Assembly (NCBI GenBank): GCA_963731285.1
Contig: CAVSUR010000014.1
Span: 1,240,001-1,304,000 of the forward strand
Source: CAVSUR01 sp963731285
Lineage (GTDB): Bacteria > Actinomycetota > Actinomycetes > Streptosporangiales > Streptosporangiaceae
DNA length: 64,000 nt
Direction of reading: 5' to 3'
The number at the start of each line of letters is the position of its first letter. The stretch's first letter is position 1. The position numbers were made by a program, and so were the translations under genes. The notes under the pieces are model-generated. The model searched no databases. It was not told the origin of the DNA and was given only the letters and a program-made list of their open reading frames with translations. Below are positions 53,806 through 61,975 of the stretch, in pieces.

Positions 53806-54801
53806 TCACTGCTTGCCGGCGACCTGAGCGTCACGCTCAAGGATCTCGGCCGCGCCGCGCACTACGCACCGCAGCGGATCGTCGGCGATCACGGCGGGAA
53901 TCCCGGTAGCGGCCTCGATCCGGTCGGCCAGGCCGGGCAGCAGCGCGCCGCCGCCCGCCACCCGGATCTTGCCCCGGACCACGTCGGCCGCGAGGTTGGG
54001 CGGGATGTCCGACAGCATCTCCCGCACCGTCTCCACGATCGCCCCGACCGCGCGCTCCAGCGCGGCCGTCACCAGCGGTCCCTCGACCTTCTCCACCCGC
54101 GGGGTGCGGCTGGCGGCATCCACGCCGACCGCCTCCACCGGCGCGGCGTCCGCGCCGGACAGCCCGATGGTCGTCTTCAGGCTGCGAGCGGCGTCCCGGC
54201 CGAGCAGCAGCCCGAGCTTGGTCCTGGCGGCGTGCACGATCGCCTCGTCCATCGCGTTCCCGGCCGTGCGCAGTGACTCGGCGCGCACCACGTTGCCGCC
54301 AGCCAGCACGGCGACTTCGGTGGTGCCGCCGCCCACGTCCACGATGAACGCGCCGGACCCGGCGGCCAGGTCGAAGCCCGCGCCGGCCGCCGCGGCCAAC
54401 GGCTCGTCGATGATCCGCACCGAGCAGCGCGGCCGCAGCGCCGCGGCCGCGGCCGCCAGCGAGCGCCGCTCGACCCAGGTGGCGCCGCCCGGCACGCAGA
54501 TCATCGCCGCGGGCCGCAGCAGACTGCGCCGCACCTTCGCCTGGCGCAAGAACCCCTGCAGCATGGCCGTCGCCGCAGCCAGGTCGGCGATGACCCCGTC
54601 CCGCAGCGGGTGGATCACCTCGACGTCCTTCGGCTCCTTGCCTGCCAGCGCGTCGGCGGCCGACCCGACGGCGGTGACCGTGCCGGCCACCGTGTTCAGG
54701 GCGATGGCCGACGGTTCCTCCAGCACGATTCCGCGATCGGTGACGCTGATCAGAGTATTGACCGTGCCCAGGTCGATCGCCACGCCTGCCCGCAGCCGCA
54801 T
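53806..54801 (-). CDS. MreB-family actin-like protein
   Basis: A 331-residue actin-like ATPase. Phosphate 1 loop AGVAIDLGTVNTLISV, VIHPLRDGVIADL, phosphate 2 FIVDVGGGTTEVAVLAGG, and the adenosine region VRGKIRVAGGGALLPGLADRI. It is intact but isolated: no mreC, mreD or pbp genes nearby, unlike the usual mre locus, so it may be an MreB/Mbl-like paralogue. A CATACT hexamer on the minus strand about 45 bp before the ATG is a possible -10. Its stop lies 15 bp from the convergent Rieske stop. Confidence 0.9.
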   Translation of the reverse strand: MRLRAGVAIDLGTVNTLISVTDRGIVLEEPSAIALNTVAGTVTAVGSAADALAGKEPKDVEVIHPLRDGVIADLAAATAMLQGFLRQAKVRRSLLRPAAMICVPGGATWVERRSLAAAAAALRPRCSVRIIDEPLAAAAGAGFDLAAGSGAFIVDVGGGTTEVAVLAGGNVVRAESLRTAGNAMDEAIVHAARTKLGLLLGRDAARSLKTTIGLSGADAAPVEAVGVDAASRTPRVEKVEGPLVTAALERAVGAIVETVREMLSDIPPNLAADVVRGKIRVAGGGALLPGLADRIEAATGIPAVIADDPLRCVVRGAAEILERDAQVAGKQ

Positions 54802-54924
54802 GAGGTCCGTCCTTCTGGTGAAACGCAGATGACCACCCCAGTATGAGGGTGCACGGCACGAGCGCGCGTGTAGTCCGCATCTACCCCCGCCGCGACGGCC
54901 GCCGCGCGGCCCGCCGGGCCGCGG

Positions 54925-56982
54925 TTACCGCCCGGCCAGCACGTGCTGCACGGCCATCACGACTTGCTCGGCGTCGTCGGAGGTCAGCTCGGAGGACATA
55001 GGGAGCGCCAGCACCTCGGCGTCCAGCCGCTCGGTGACCGGCAGCCGCTCGCCGCGGCCCGGGACGGCCAGGTGCAGGGCCCGGAAATAGGGCTTGGTCT
55101 GCACCCCGCACTCCGCCAGCGCCCGGGCCAGCTCATCCCGCCCGGGCGACCGCCGGACCCGCATCACCCAGTGCACGAACGAGTGCGCGTCCCCGGGCTG
55201 GAGGCGCTGCGCCTGCAGCCCGCCGATGGCCGCCACCGCGTCGGCGTAGATTCCGGCGATCAGGTTACGCCGCCGCACCAGGTCGGCCAGGACCGTCAGC
55301 TGGTCCAGCGCGTAGATGGCGTGCAGCTCGTCCATCAGCACCGACCGGGTCCAGCCGGCCGGGTCGGCATGCAGCGCGGCCGCGGCCGCCGCTGGCATCA
55401 CCACCGCGCCGCCGGCCCCGCCCGCGGACAGGACTTTCGCGAAGCTCATCGAGTAAGCGTGCGCGCCGGCCTGAGTCGCCACCGGGGATCCGCGGTAGCG
55501 GCTGCCCAGCGACGCCGCCGAATCGCCGACCAGCGGGATCCCGGCCTCGCCGCAGACCTGCCGCAGGGCCGCATAGTCGCACGGCTGGCCGAAGGTGTCG
55601 ACGCAGACCACCAGGCGCACGCCGCCCGCGGCCAGCTCGCGGCGGACCCCGGCGGGATCCAGCGTCCAGGTGTCGTCGGTGACGTCCACAAAGCGCAGCC
55701 GGTAGCCGAGCTGCAGCAGCACCTCGGCGGTGGCCGGGAAGGTGAACGACGGCAGGATCGCCGCGTCGCCTGGCGCGGCCGGACCGGCGGTCGCCGCGAC
55801 GGCCAGCCGCAGCGCGGCCGTGCCCGATTCGGTCACCAGCACGGTGTGCTCCGCGCCGAGCTCCAGCTCAGCGGCCAGGCCGCCGGTGAGCTCCCGTGAC
55901 CAGCGGTTGCCATGCTTGGTCGCGCCAGTCCACAGGCTGGCCTGCATGCGGGCGCCGACCTCGTCGGGCCGGGCCGCCCGCGACGGCCTGACCACCGGTA
56001 TGGCCGGATCGGCGACCGGGCGGGGATCGGCCTGCAGGCTCTCCACCAGCTCCTTCAGGCCCGGGCTCACCGGCATGATCGGATGCCCGGCGGCGGCCAG
56101 CTTGCCCGAGTCGACCACGCCGCAGCTGTCGTCAGCCGGCGGCAGCTGCAGGACCAGCGGTGAGTCCGAGCCGCACAGGTCGCGGATCTCGGCGGCCACG
56201 TCAGGCAGCGCGGCCGGCTCGCCGCCGACGTTGTAGACGCCGGGTGAAAGGTCGCCGGCCACGATCTCGGCCACGTCGCCCACCGGGACGAACGTGCGGG
56301 TCACCTCGGTGACCGGCAGCGGCAGCCCGGCGAGGGCCCTGCGGGTGAGCCTGCTCATGAACCGCTCCTGGCCGATGCCGTAGACGTTCGCCAGGCGCAG
56401 GATGGTCACCCGCTCCGCGCCGCAGCCGCGCTGCACCAGCCGCTCCTGGGCCAGCTTGGACAGCGCGTAGGTCCACCGCCCGGTCGGGTCGGCTGCGGCC
56501 AGCGCCCGGCCGGCCGGGGCCGCCTGCCACGGCGGGCACGGCGCGGCGGCGATCTCGACCGCCTGATCGCACCATTGGTCTATCTGCCCGATGGTCCAGG
56601 GCAGCCGCGGGGCGGTGTCCTCGCGCAGCGGCGCGGGCGCGCTGCCGTATACCTCAATCGAGGACAGCAGCACGACCGGGCGGCCAGCCAGCGCGGGCAG
56701 GATCCTGGCCGTGGCCACCGCGTTGCTGACCGGCAGCGTCCACGGCCAGCACGGCCGCGGGTGGCTCGACCCGAGCAGGATGGCCGCCGGGCCGGGCGGC
56801 AGCGGCGGCAGCTCATCGGTGAGCACGTCCGCCGCGAGCCAGTGCGCGCCCCGGGCCAGCAGGCCGTCCGGCGGCGGCCGCCGGTCCACGACGGTCACGT
56901 CCCGGCCGGCCGACAGCAGCTCGTCCGCGACAGCCCGGCCGACGAAGCCCGACCCGCCGAACAGCACGAAGGTGTCCGTCAT
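54925..56982 (-). CDS. NAD-epimerase / PLP-aminotransferase fusion
   Basis: A 685-residue fusion. Residues 1-310 are an extended SDR/NAD-dependent epimerase-dehydratase: GGSGFVGRAVADEL nucleotide motif, VVLLSSIEVYG, catalytic YALSK (YxxxK) and ILRLANVYGIGQ. Residues 330-685 are a DegT/DnrJ/EryC1/StrS-type aminotransferase with TESGTAALRLAVAA, VDVTDDTWTLDP, LVGDSAASLGSRYRG and the PLP lysine in YSMSFAKVLSAGGAGG. Together they could oxidise/epimerise and then aminate a nucleotide sugar or cyclitol. ATG 56982 follows a GGGGAAAGG site (a GTG lies just before). It is the last gene of a minus-strand run, 20 bp after the methyltransferase. Confidence 0.9.
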   Translation of the reverse strand: MTDTFVLFGGSGFVGRAVADELLSAGRDVTVVDRRPPPDGLLARGAHWLAADVLTDELPPLPPGPAAILLGSSHPRPCWPWTLPVSNAVATARILPALAGRPVVLLSSIEVYGSAPAPLREDTAPRLPWTIGQIDQWCDQAVEIAAAPCPPWQAAPAGRALAAADPTGRWTYALSKLAQERLVQRGCGAERVTILRLANVYGIGQERFMSRLTRRALAGLPLPVTEVTRTFVPVGDVAEIVAGDLSPGVYNVGGEPAALPDVAAEIRDLCGSDSPLVLQLPPADDSCGVVDSGKLAAAGHPIMPVSPGLKELVESLQADPRPVADPAIPVVRPSRAARPDEVGARMQASLWTGATKHGNRWSRELTGGLAAELELGAEHTVLVTESGTAALRLAVAATAGPAAPGDAAILPSFTFPATAEVLLQLGYRLRFVDVTDDTWTLDPAGVRRELAAGGVRLVVCVDTFGQPCDYAALRQVCGEAGIPLVGDSAASLGSRYRGSPVATQAGAHAYSMSFAKVLSAGGAGGAVVMPAAAAAALHADPAGWTRSVLMDELHAIYALDQLTVLADLVRRRNLIAGIYADAVAAIGGLQAQRLQPGDAHSFVHWVMRVRRSPGRDELARALAECGVQTKPYFRALHLAVPGRGERLPVTERLDAEVLALPMSSELTSDDAEQVVMAVQHVLAGR

Positions 56983-57002
56983 CACGCTTGCCTTTCCCCG
57001 GA

Positions 57003-57794
57003 TCAGGTCGGCCCGGCCGGGCCGTCGGCGGGCTTGCGCCCGGTGGCCAGCAGCTGCTTGCCGACGTCGGCCAGCACCGGGTGGCCGGACAGCTCGCGCT
57101 CCAGGCTCAGCTGGCCGTCCCAGTCGGCGGCGAGCCGCTCGGCCAGCACCGCCCGGCCCGCCGGGGCCGCGGTGGTGAGCAGGCCGGCCACCTCGACATC
57201 GGCCAGCCCGGCGGCCCGCAGCGCCCGGGCCAGCCGCCCGGCGTCCAGCAGGTGCATCTGCGCGCAGTGACCGCCCGCCGACCAGGTGCCGACCGGCGTG
57301 CGCAGCCGCTGCACCGCCTCGTCCGGCTTGCCGTCGGCCAGCAGCTCGATGACCAGCCCCACCAGCGAGTCCACCAGCACGGCCACGGTCCCGCCGGGCC
57401 GTACCCAGCCGGCGAACCGGCGGATCACCGCCGCCGGGTCGGCGGTGTACTGGAGTGAGCCGAGGGCCAGCACCATCCCGGCGGAGGCCGCGGGCAGCTC
57501 GGCGGTCTCCATCGAGCCCTCGATGAGCGAGAACCGCGGCCCCAGGCCGGCCCGCCGCAGCTCGGCGATCATCCCCGGGGCCTGCTCGATCCCGACCACA
57601 TCGTAGCCGAGCGCGGTCAGCCGCCCGACCCAGCGGCCCACGCCGCAGCCCGCGTCGACGACGGGCCCGCGCTCGGGCAGCAGCTGGCTCACCCGCTCCC
57701 AGGCCAGCGTGTCGTAGGCCCGCCGGTGCGGCACCTCGAAATGCTCGGCGTAGCCGGGCGCGAGGGCACTGTAGAGGGCCTGGCTCGGCCGCAT
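57003..57794 (-). CDS. SAM-dependent methyltransferase
   Basis: A 263-residue class I methyltransferase: LYSALAPGYAEHFEVPHRRA, motif I VVDAGCGVGRWVGRLTALG, DVVGIEQAPGMIAELR, VLALGSLQYTADP (motif II) and WVRPGGTVAVLVD. It starts 2 bp after the radical SAM stop and lies 20 bp from the fusion gene, so all are co-transcribed. It probably O- or N-methylates the sugar- or cyclitol-type product of the cluster; substrate not deducible. Confidence 0.85.
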   Translation of the reverse strand: MRPSQALYSALAPGYAEHFEVPHRRAYDTLAWERVSQLLPERGPVVDAGCGVGRWVGRLTALGYDVVGIEQAPGMIAELRRAGLGPRFSLIEGSMETAELPAASAGMVLALGSLQYTADPAAVIRRFAGWVRPGGTVAVLVDSLVGLVIELLADGKPDEAVQRLRTPVGTWSAGGHCAQMHLLDAGRLARALRAAGLADVEVAGLLTTAAPAGRAVLAERLAADWDGQLSLERELSGHPVLADVGKQLLATGRKPADGPAGPT

Positions 57795-57796
57795 CC

Positions 57797-58879
57797 CTAG
57801 CCCCCCGCTCCGAGGCGCCTGCGCCCCGCCCGCCAGAGCAGGTCGTCGAGGTAGGTCTTCGGCAGCCAGCGCAGGTTGAGGCTGTAGTTGCTGCCGCAGC
57901 CCACGCACTGCTTTCGGAACAGCCGCGCGTGCTCCTCCCGGTAGTGCGCTGACTCGATCACCTCGGCGATCGTCTTGCTGCGGACGCTGAAGGCCGGGTC
58001 GTGCGCCCAGCAGCCGCCGATCTCGCCTCTGGAGTGGATCATGAGCTTGAGCTGTGACTCGGCGCACGGCACGTCGGTCTGCACCACGTCGGCGAAGTGG
58101 CCCGGGATGTACTTCAGATCTGAGTACCGGGGCAGCCACCGGGAGTCGGCCCGCTTGACGTCCTCCAGCCTGCGCAGCGCGGCGCTGATGTCGCCGGTCT
58201 CGACCTGCTTCAGCTGCCCGACCTCCGGGGCGCGGAACAGGAACGTGTGATCGGTCGCGAGGTTCAGGTACAGCCGGACCTGCAGCTGCTGGGCCAGCCG
58301 CGCGATGTCGGGCAGGGTGTCGATGTTGTCGCGCATGACGGTGAAGTTCATCCGCACCTTCAGCCCGAGTTCCTCGCGCCGGCCGATCAGGGCCCGCAGG
58401 TGGGTGGTGGTCGTCTCGAACGCGCCGAGACGGCCGCGGATGCGGTCGTGGACCAGGCCGTTGGGGCCGTCAACGGAGATGTTGAAGCTGCGCACCCCGG
58501 CAGCCAGCACCGTGTCCATGGTGGGCGGCGTCAGCCGGATCCCGTTGGTGTTCAGGTGCATGTGCCGGATGCCCTCATCCCGGGCGAACGCCATGAGCTC
58601 GATCGCATCCGGCCTGATCAGCGGCTCGCCGCCGGTGAAGTTCACCTTCACGATCTTCAGCTTGACCAGCTGGCGCAGCACGTCCTGCCACTCGGCGGTG
58701 GTCAGCTCGCCCTTGGTGTTGTCCAGCCAGCAGCTGCAGCTCTTGCACCGCAGGTTGCAGTTCTCGGTCAGGAACAGCTCAGCCACCAGCGGCCGCACGT
58801 GCAGCCCCGGAGCGACGAACCGCTTGACCGCCAGCTGCGTGAAGAAGCTCGCGAGCTGGACTTTCTCCCCCGCTGTCAT
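57797..58879 (-). CDS. Radical SAM/SPASM enzyme
   Basis: A 360-residue radical SAM protein. The [4Fe-4S]-SAM motif is LTENCNLRCKSCSCWLD (CxxxCxxC), with FTGGEPLIRPDA (GGE motif), LNTNGIRLT and NISVDGPNGLVHDRI. The C-terminal SPASM-like region has VPCAESQLKLMIHSRGEIGG, CWAHDP and CVGCGSNYSLN for auxiliary clusters. Such enzymes dehydrogenate, deaminate or epimerise sugars and cyclitols, or modify peptides. No peptide substrate gene is apparent, and the sugar-type neighbours favour a carbohydrate substrate. ATG 58879 overlaps the upstream methyltransferase stop (ATGA). Confidence 0.88.
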   Translation of the reverse strand: MTAGEKVQLASFFTQLAVKRFVAPGLHVRPLVAELFLTENCNLRCKSCSCWLDNTKGELTTAEWQDVLRQLVKLKIVKVNFTGGEPLIRPDAIELMAFARDEGIRHMHLNTNGIRLTPPTMDTVLAAGVRSFNISVDGPNGLVHDRIRGRLGAFETTTTHLRALIGRREELGLKVRMNFTVMRDNIDTLPDIARLAQQLQVRLYLNLATDHTFLFRAPEVGQLKQVETGDISAALRRLEDVKRADSRWLPRYSDLKYIPGHFADVVQTDVPCAESQLKLMIHSRGEIGGCWAHDPAFSVRSKTIAEVIESAHYREEHARLFRKQCVGCGSNYSLNLRWLPKTYLDDLLWRAGRRRLGAGG

Positions 58880-59640
58880 GGGATTCTCCTGGCTGTCACG
58901 TAGATGTTCGCGGCGGAGAAGATCTCGCCGTCGAGGTAGATCGCCCGTTCGAGCAGCATGCGGGCGCGGCCGCGCAGCAGCAGCGCCGGGATCTGGAACC
59001 AGCGCCAGAACAGGTTGGCCCCGGTCACCGGGCCCGGGACGAATCCGGCCCGGCTCAGCAGCGCGAGCAGGTCCGCGCGCCGGTAGTTGGTGTGGTTGTC
59101 CTTGCCGACGGACATGTCGCCGCGCAGCCCGTTGGACAGGTCGGCGAACCGCTCGGCGTAGACCTGCCGTCCGAACCGGGCGCTGTACACCAGCCGGTGC
59201 AGGCGCGGGAACCGGAACTTGGCGTTGTCCGGGTCGAGGAACGAGAACACGTGCCGCTGCGGTGCCGTCAGCACCAGCAGCCCGCCCGGCACCAGGATGC
59301 GGTGGATCTCGGCGAGCAGGCGGCTCTCGTCGGGGACATGCTCGAGCACGTCGAGCAGTGAGACCGAGTCGAACGAGGCCGCCGCGAAGTCCAGCTCGCC
59401 GCCGACCGGGATGCGGGTCAGCGGCAGCTCCGGGCACCGGGCCGCCAGTGCGGCCAGGTAGCCCGGATGCGGGTCGGCGCCCGCGCAGGTCAGCTTGGTC
59501 GTCGCGGCCAGCACGGCCAGGAAGTCCCCCTCGCTGCAGCCCAGGTCGAGATGCCGGCCGGTCCGGCCGGCCAGCTGCTCCCAGGCGAAGGAGTACCGGC
59601 GCAGGTGGTGACGCGCGAACGGGCTCGGCTCAGCGGGCAC
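58876..59640 (-). CDS. SAM-dependent methyltransferase
   Basis: A 254-residue methyltransferase of the type common in glycan clusters: HLDLGCSEGDFLAVLAA (motif I), SVSLLDVLEHVPDESRLLAE and RILVPGGLLVLTAPQ. A C-terminal extension has LHRLVYSARFGRQVYAERF, DNHTNYRRADLLALLSRAGF and an amphipathic stretch (FWRWFQIPALLLRGRAR) that could touch the membrane. It overlaps the Alg13-like gene by 11 bp and the radical SAM gene by 4 bp. Confidence 0.87.
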   Translation of the reverse strand: MPAEPSPFARHHLRRYSFAWEQLAGRTGRHLDLGCSEGDFLAVLAATTKLTCAGADPHPGYLAALAARCPELPLTRIPVGGELDFAAASFDSVSLLDVLEHVPDESRLLAEIHRILVPGGLLVLTAPQRHVFSFLDPDNAKFRFPRLHRLVYSARFGRQVYAERFADLSNGLRGDMSVGKDNHTNYRRADLLALLSRAGFVPGPVTGANLFWRWFQIPALLLRGRARMLLERAIYLDGEIFSAANIYVTARRIP

Positions 59641-60157
59641 GGCTATCCCGGCGCCCGCGGCGGTCCCGGCACAGGCGCGCGGACAGCGTATCCAGGGTCT
59701 CGATGATGTGCCCGGCCGTGGCCGCGGGGGCGACCGGCCGTTCGCGCAGCAGCGCGCCTTGCCGCGCGCCGTGCGCCGCCACCGCCGCGGGCAGGTCAGC
59801 TACGTCCCAGACCGCGATCACCGGGCCAGCGCGCTCCTCCAGCCGCAGGTAGCGAGCCTGGTGATCGTTGCCCATCTCGCCCAGTGCCGACCGCCGGGCG
59901 ACGGCGACCGGGGCCTTCTGCGCCCGCTGGACGAGCCGGACGGTGTTGCCGGCGTGGGTGATGACCACGTCGGACTTGCGGATCATCGCATCCAGCTCGT
60001 CGAAGGACACGAACGGGCTGTGCGGGCAGGGCGGCGTGACCGGCGAGGTCCCGGTCTGCGCAAAGACCTCATGCTCGGCGCACAGCGGCGCGATCGCGCC
60101 GACCAGCCGGTCGAAGGGCCACGGCCCCATGCCCACGGTGACCAGGATCCGGGCCAT
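59630..60157 (-). CDS. Alg13/PssE-like glycosyltransferase subunit
   Basis: A 175-residue GT28 C-domain protein: ILVTVGMGPWPFDRLVGAI, FAQTGTSPVTP, SFDELDAMIRKSDVVITHAG (donor-binding region), QKAPVAVARRSALGEMGNDHQ (the usual GG.NQ-like acceptor of UDP-sugar) and IETLDTLSA. It is the UDP-sugar-binding half of a split glycosyltransferase; the membrane half is the preceding gene. ATG 60157 overlaps that gene's stop by one base. Confidence 0.85.
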   Translation of the reverse strand: MARILVTVGMGPWPFDRLVGAIAPLCAEHEVFAQTGTSPVTPPCPHSPFVSFDELDAMIRKSDVVITHAGNTVRLVQRAQKAPVAVARRSALGEMGNDHQARYLRLEERAGPVIAVWDVADLPAAVAAHGARQGALLRERPVAPAATAGHIIETLDTLSARLCRDRRGRRDSRAR

Positions 60158-60837
60158 CAGTACAGCTCGCCGAGCAGGACCGCGCGGGGCCGGGAGCTGA
60201 CCAGCGCCGGGCGCTGCACCAGGACGGCCGCCGACAGCCGCCCGCACAGCCTGCTCGCCACCCCGGGCTCGGCCACGATGTTGAACGTCTCCAGCCACAG
60301 CGCGGGCACCCGCAGCAGCCGGGCGGCGGCGAAGATGCCCACGGCCACGCCGGAGCCGGCCGAGATGATCAGGTCGGGCCGCTCCCGGCGCAGGATGGCC
60401 AGCGCACGGGCGGCGGCACCGAGCACGGCCAGGGGCCGGCGCACCGACTGCTCCCGCTCCCAGTGCACGCGCTGGCCGTCCAGCAGGGACATCGTGTCCG
60501 GCGCCCGGACGCTGACCCAGCTGACGTCGTGCCGGGACCACCAGGGCTGCAGCGCGAGCAGGTCGAGCAGCACGCCGCCGCTGCTGGACACCAGCAGCAC
60601 CCGGTACCGGCGATCGTCGGCCGCGGCAGGCGCGTGCCCGCCCGCGGGCCGTAGCGGCCTGGTCGTGTCGGCTCCCCTGTGAGGTACGTGTTGTCGGCCT
60701 AGCTGGTACTGGCCGGCTGCTCCACGGCCGGGCTGACCTGCGGTTCCGGGCCTGATCCTGAGCGCCCAGACTATCCGCCGCCGGCCGGATTGTTCAGCCA
60801 ACCGGCATTTAATCCCAGATTTGAACCGCTTGGCCAT
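60157..60837 (-). CDS. Alg14/PssD-like glycosyltransferase subunit
   Basis: Acceptor-side partner of the Alg13-like protein. The domain begins YRVLLVSSSGGVLLDLLAL and contains WVSVRAPDTMSLLDG, RRERPDLIISAGSGVAVGIF, LRVPALWLETFNIVAEPG and AVLVQRPALVSSRPRAV. The start is uncertain: no ATG/GTG lies just before the first strand, so I take ATG 60837 (MAKRFKSGIK), which adds about 75 poorly conserved residues. A frameshift or non-standard start is possible. It adds a sugar to a lipid-linked intermediate with its partner. Confidence 0.75.
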   Translation of the reverse strand: MAKRFKSGIKCRLAEQSGRRRIVWALRIRPGTAGQPGRGAAGQYQLGRQHVPHRGADTTRPLRPAGGHAPAAADDRRYRVLLVSSSGGVLLDLLALQPWWSRHDVSWVSVRAPDTMSLLDGQRVHWEREQSVRRPLAVLGAAARALAILRRERPDLIISAGSGVAVGIFAAARLLRVPALWLETFNIVAEPGVASRLCGRLSAAVLVQRPALVSSRPRAVLLGELY

Positions 60838-60947
60838 CGCTTTGTCCGTAGGCTGGCCGACATTCATCACGCGGGGAGCGGCGGCCCCCGCCTGACCTGC
60901 AACCAGGGGGCCGCGGCGGCGGCCTGGCGCGTGAGGGAGCAAGCATC
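60838..60947. promoter_or_regulatory. Divergent start region of the sulfotransferase/GT genes
   Basis: The gap between the Alg14-like gene (minus) and the sulfotransferase gene (plus), with the less GC-rich block 60780-60860 at its left edge. If the Alg14-like gene really starts nearer 60690, the gap is about 250 bp. The sulfotransferase start at 60948 is preceded by GAGGGAGCAAGC. No -10/-35 pair is convincing. Confidence 0.35.
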
Positions 60948-61871
60948 ATGACGGGCGGCCCCAATGCGGCAGCGGACACCGATGGCCTGCAGCCCGCGCG
61001 GCTGAGCCGCCGCCGGGCTGCGCTGGTGACAGCGCGGCAGGCCGGCCGTTCCTCGCTGGTCTCCGCACGACGGGTGGCGGGCGGCCAGGGCATGCTGCCC
61101 GGTTTCTTGATCGTCGGCGCGCAGCGGTGCGGTACCACCTCGATGGTCCGGGCGCTCAGCCGCCACCCAGCCGTGTTCAGCGCGGCGCAGTATCTGGAAG
61201 TGCACTACTTCGACATCGGGTATGACCGCGGCCTGGCCTGGTACCGCAGCCATTTCCCGCACCCGGCCCGGGCCCGGCTGGCCGCGCGGTCCGCCGGAGC
61301 GGAACCGGTGGCCTTCGAGTCAAGCCCGTACTACATGTTCCACCCGCTGGCGGCCGGGCGGATCGCCAGGGACCTGCCCGGGGTGAAGCTGCTGGTGCTG
61401 CTGCGGGACCCGGTCGAGCGCGCCTACTCGGGCTGGGCGCACGCAGTTTCCATCGGCTGCGAGACCGAGCCGTTCGAGCGGGCCCTGGAGCTGGAGGACG
61501 CCCGGCTGGCGGGCGAGGCCGAGCGGCTGGCCAGCGATCCCGGTTACGCCAGCTACAGCCACCAGCACCACTCCCACCGCACCCGCGGCCAGTACGCCGA
61601 GCAGCTGGAACGCCTGGAACGGCTGTTCGGCCGGGACCAGATTCACATCGTGGACAGCGGCGCGTTCTTCACCGACCCCGAGCCGGAGTACGCCGTCGTG
61701 CTGGATTTCCTCGGGCTGGCCGCCCGCGGCTCGCCCGGCCTGCGGCGCCGCAACGCGAGCCCGCGCGCGCCCATGTCCGAGGCGACCCGGGCCGCGCTCA
61801 AAGAGCATTACCGCCCGCACGACGAGCGGCTGGCCCGCTGGCTCGGTCACCAGCCCAGCTGGCGCGCCTAG
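60948..61871 (+). CDS. PAPS-dependent sulfotransferase
   Basis: A 307-residue sulfotransferase of the heparan/NodH-like type. The 5'-phosphosulfate loop is FLIVGAQRCGTTSMVRALSR and the 3'-phosphate motif is LLVLLRDPVERAYSGWAH. Other family parts are KYLE-like QYLEVHYFDIGYDRGLAWY, FESSPYYMFHPLAAGRI and the late RGQYAEQLERLERLFGRDQI. The Lys of the PSB loop is replaced by Arg (QRCGTT), which occurs in bacterial members. It is divergent from the glycosyltransferase run, so it could add a sulfate to the cluster's glycan or glycolipid. Confidence 0.9.
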   Translation: MTGGPNAAADTDGLQPARLSRRRAALVTARQAGRSSLVSARRVAGGQGMLPGFLIVGAQRCGTTSMVRALSRHPAVFSAAQYLEVHYFDIGYDRGLAWYRSHFPHPARARLAARSAGAEPVAFESSPYYMFHPLAAGRIARDLPGVKLLVLLRDPVERAYSGWAHAVSIGCETEPFERALELEDARLAGEAERLASDPGYASYSHQHHSHRTRGQYAEQLERLERLFGRDQIHIVDSGAFFTDPEPEYAVVLDFLGLAARGSPGLRRRNASPRAPMSEATRAALKEHYRPHDERLARWLGHQPSWRA

Positions 61872-61975
61872 TACTCCGCCGCCACGGACGACCCGGCCGC
61901 CAGGCCATGTCCGCCAGCTGCCGAATCCGATGAACGGCCCGGTCAGCGGGCTGGGTGTGCCGTTCAGCGGCCCGA

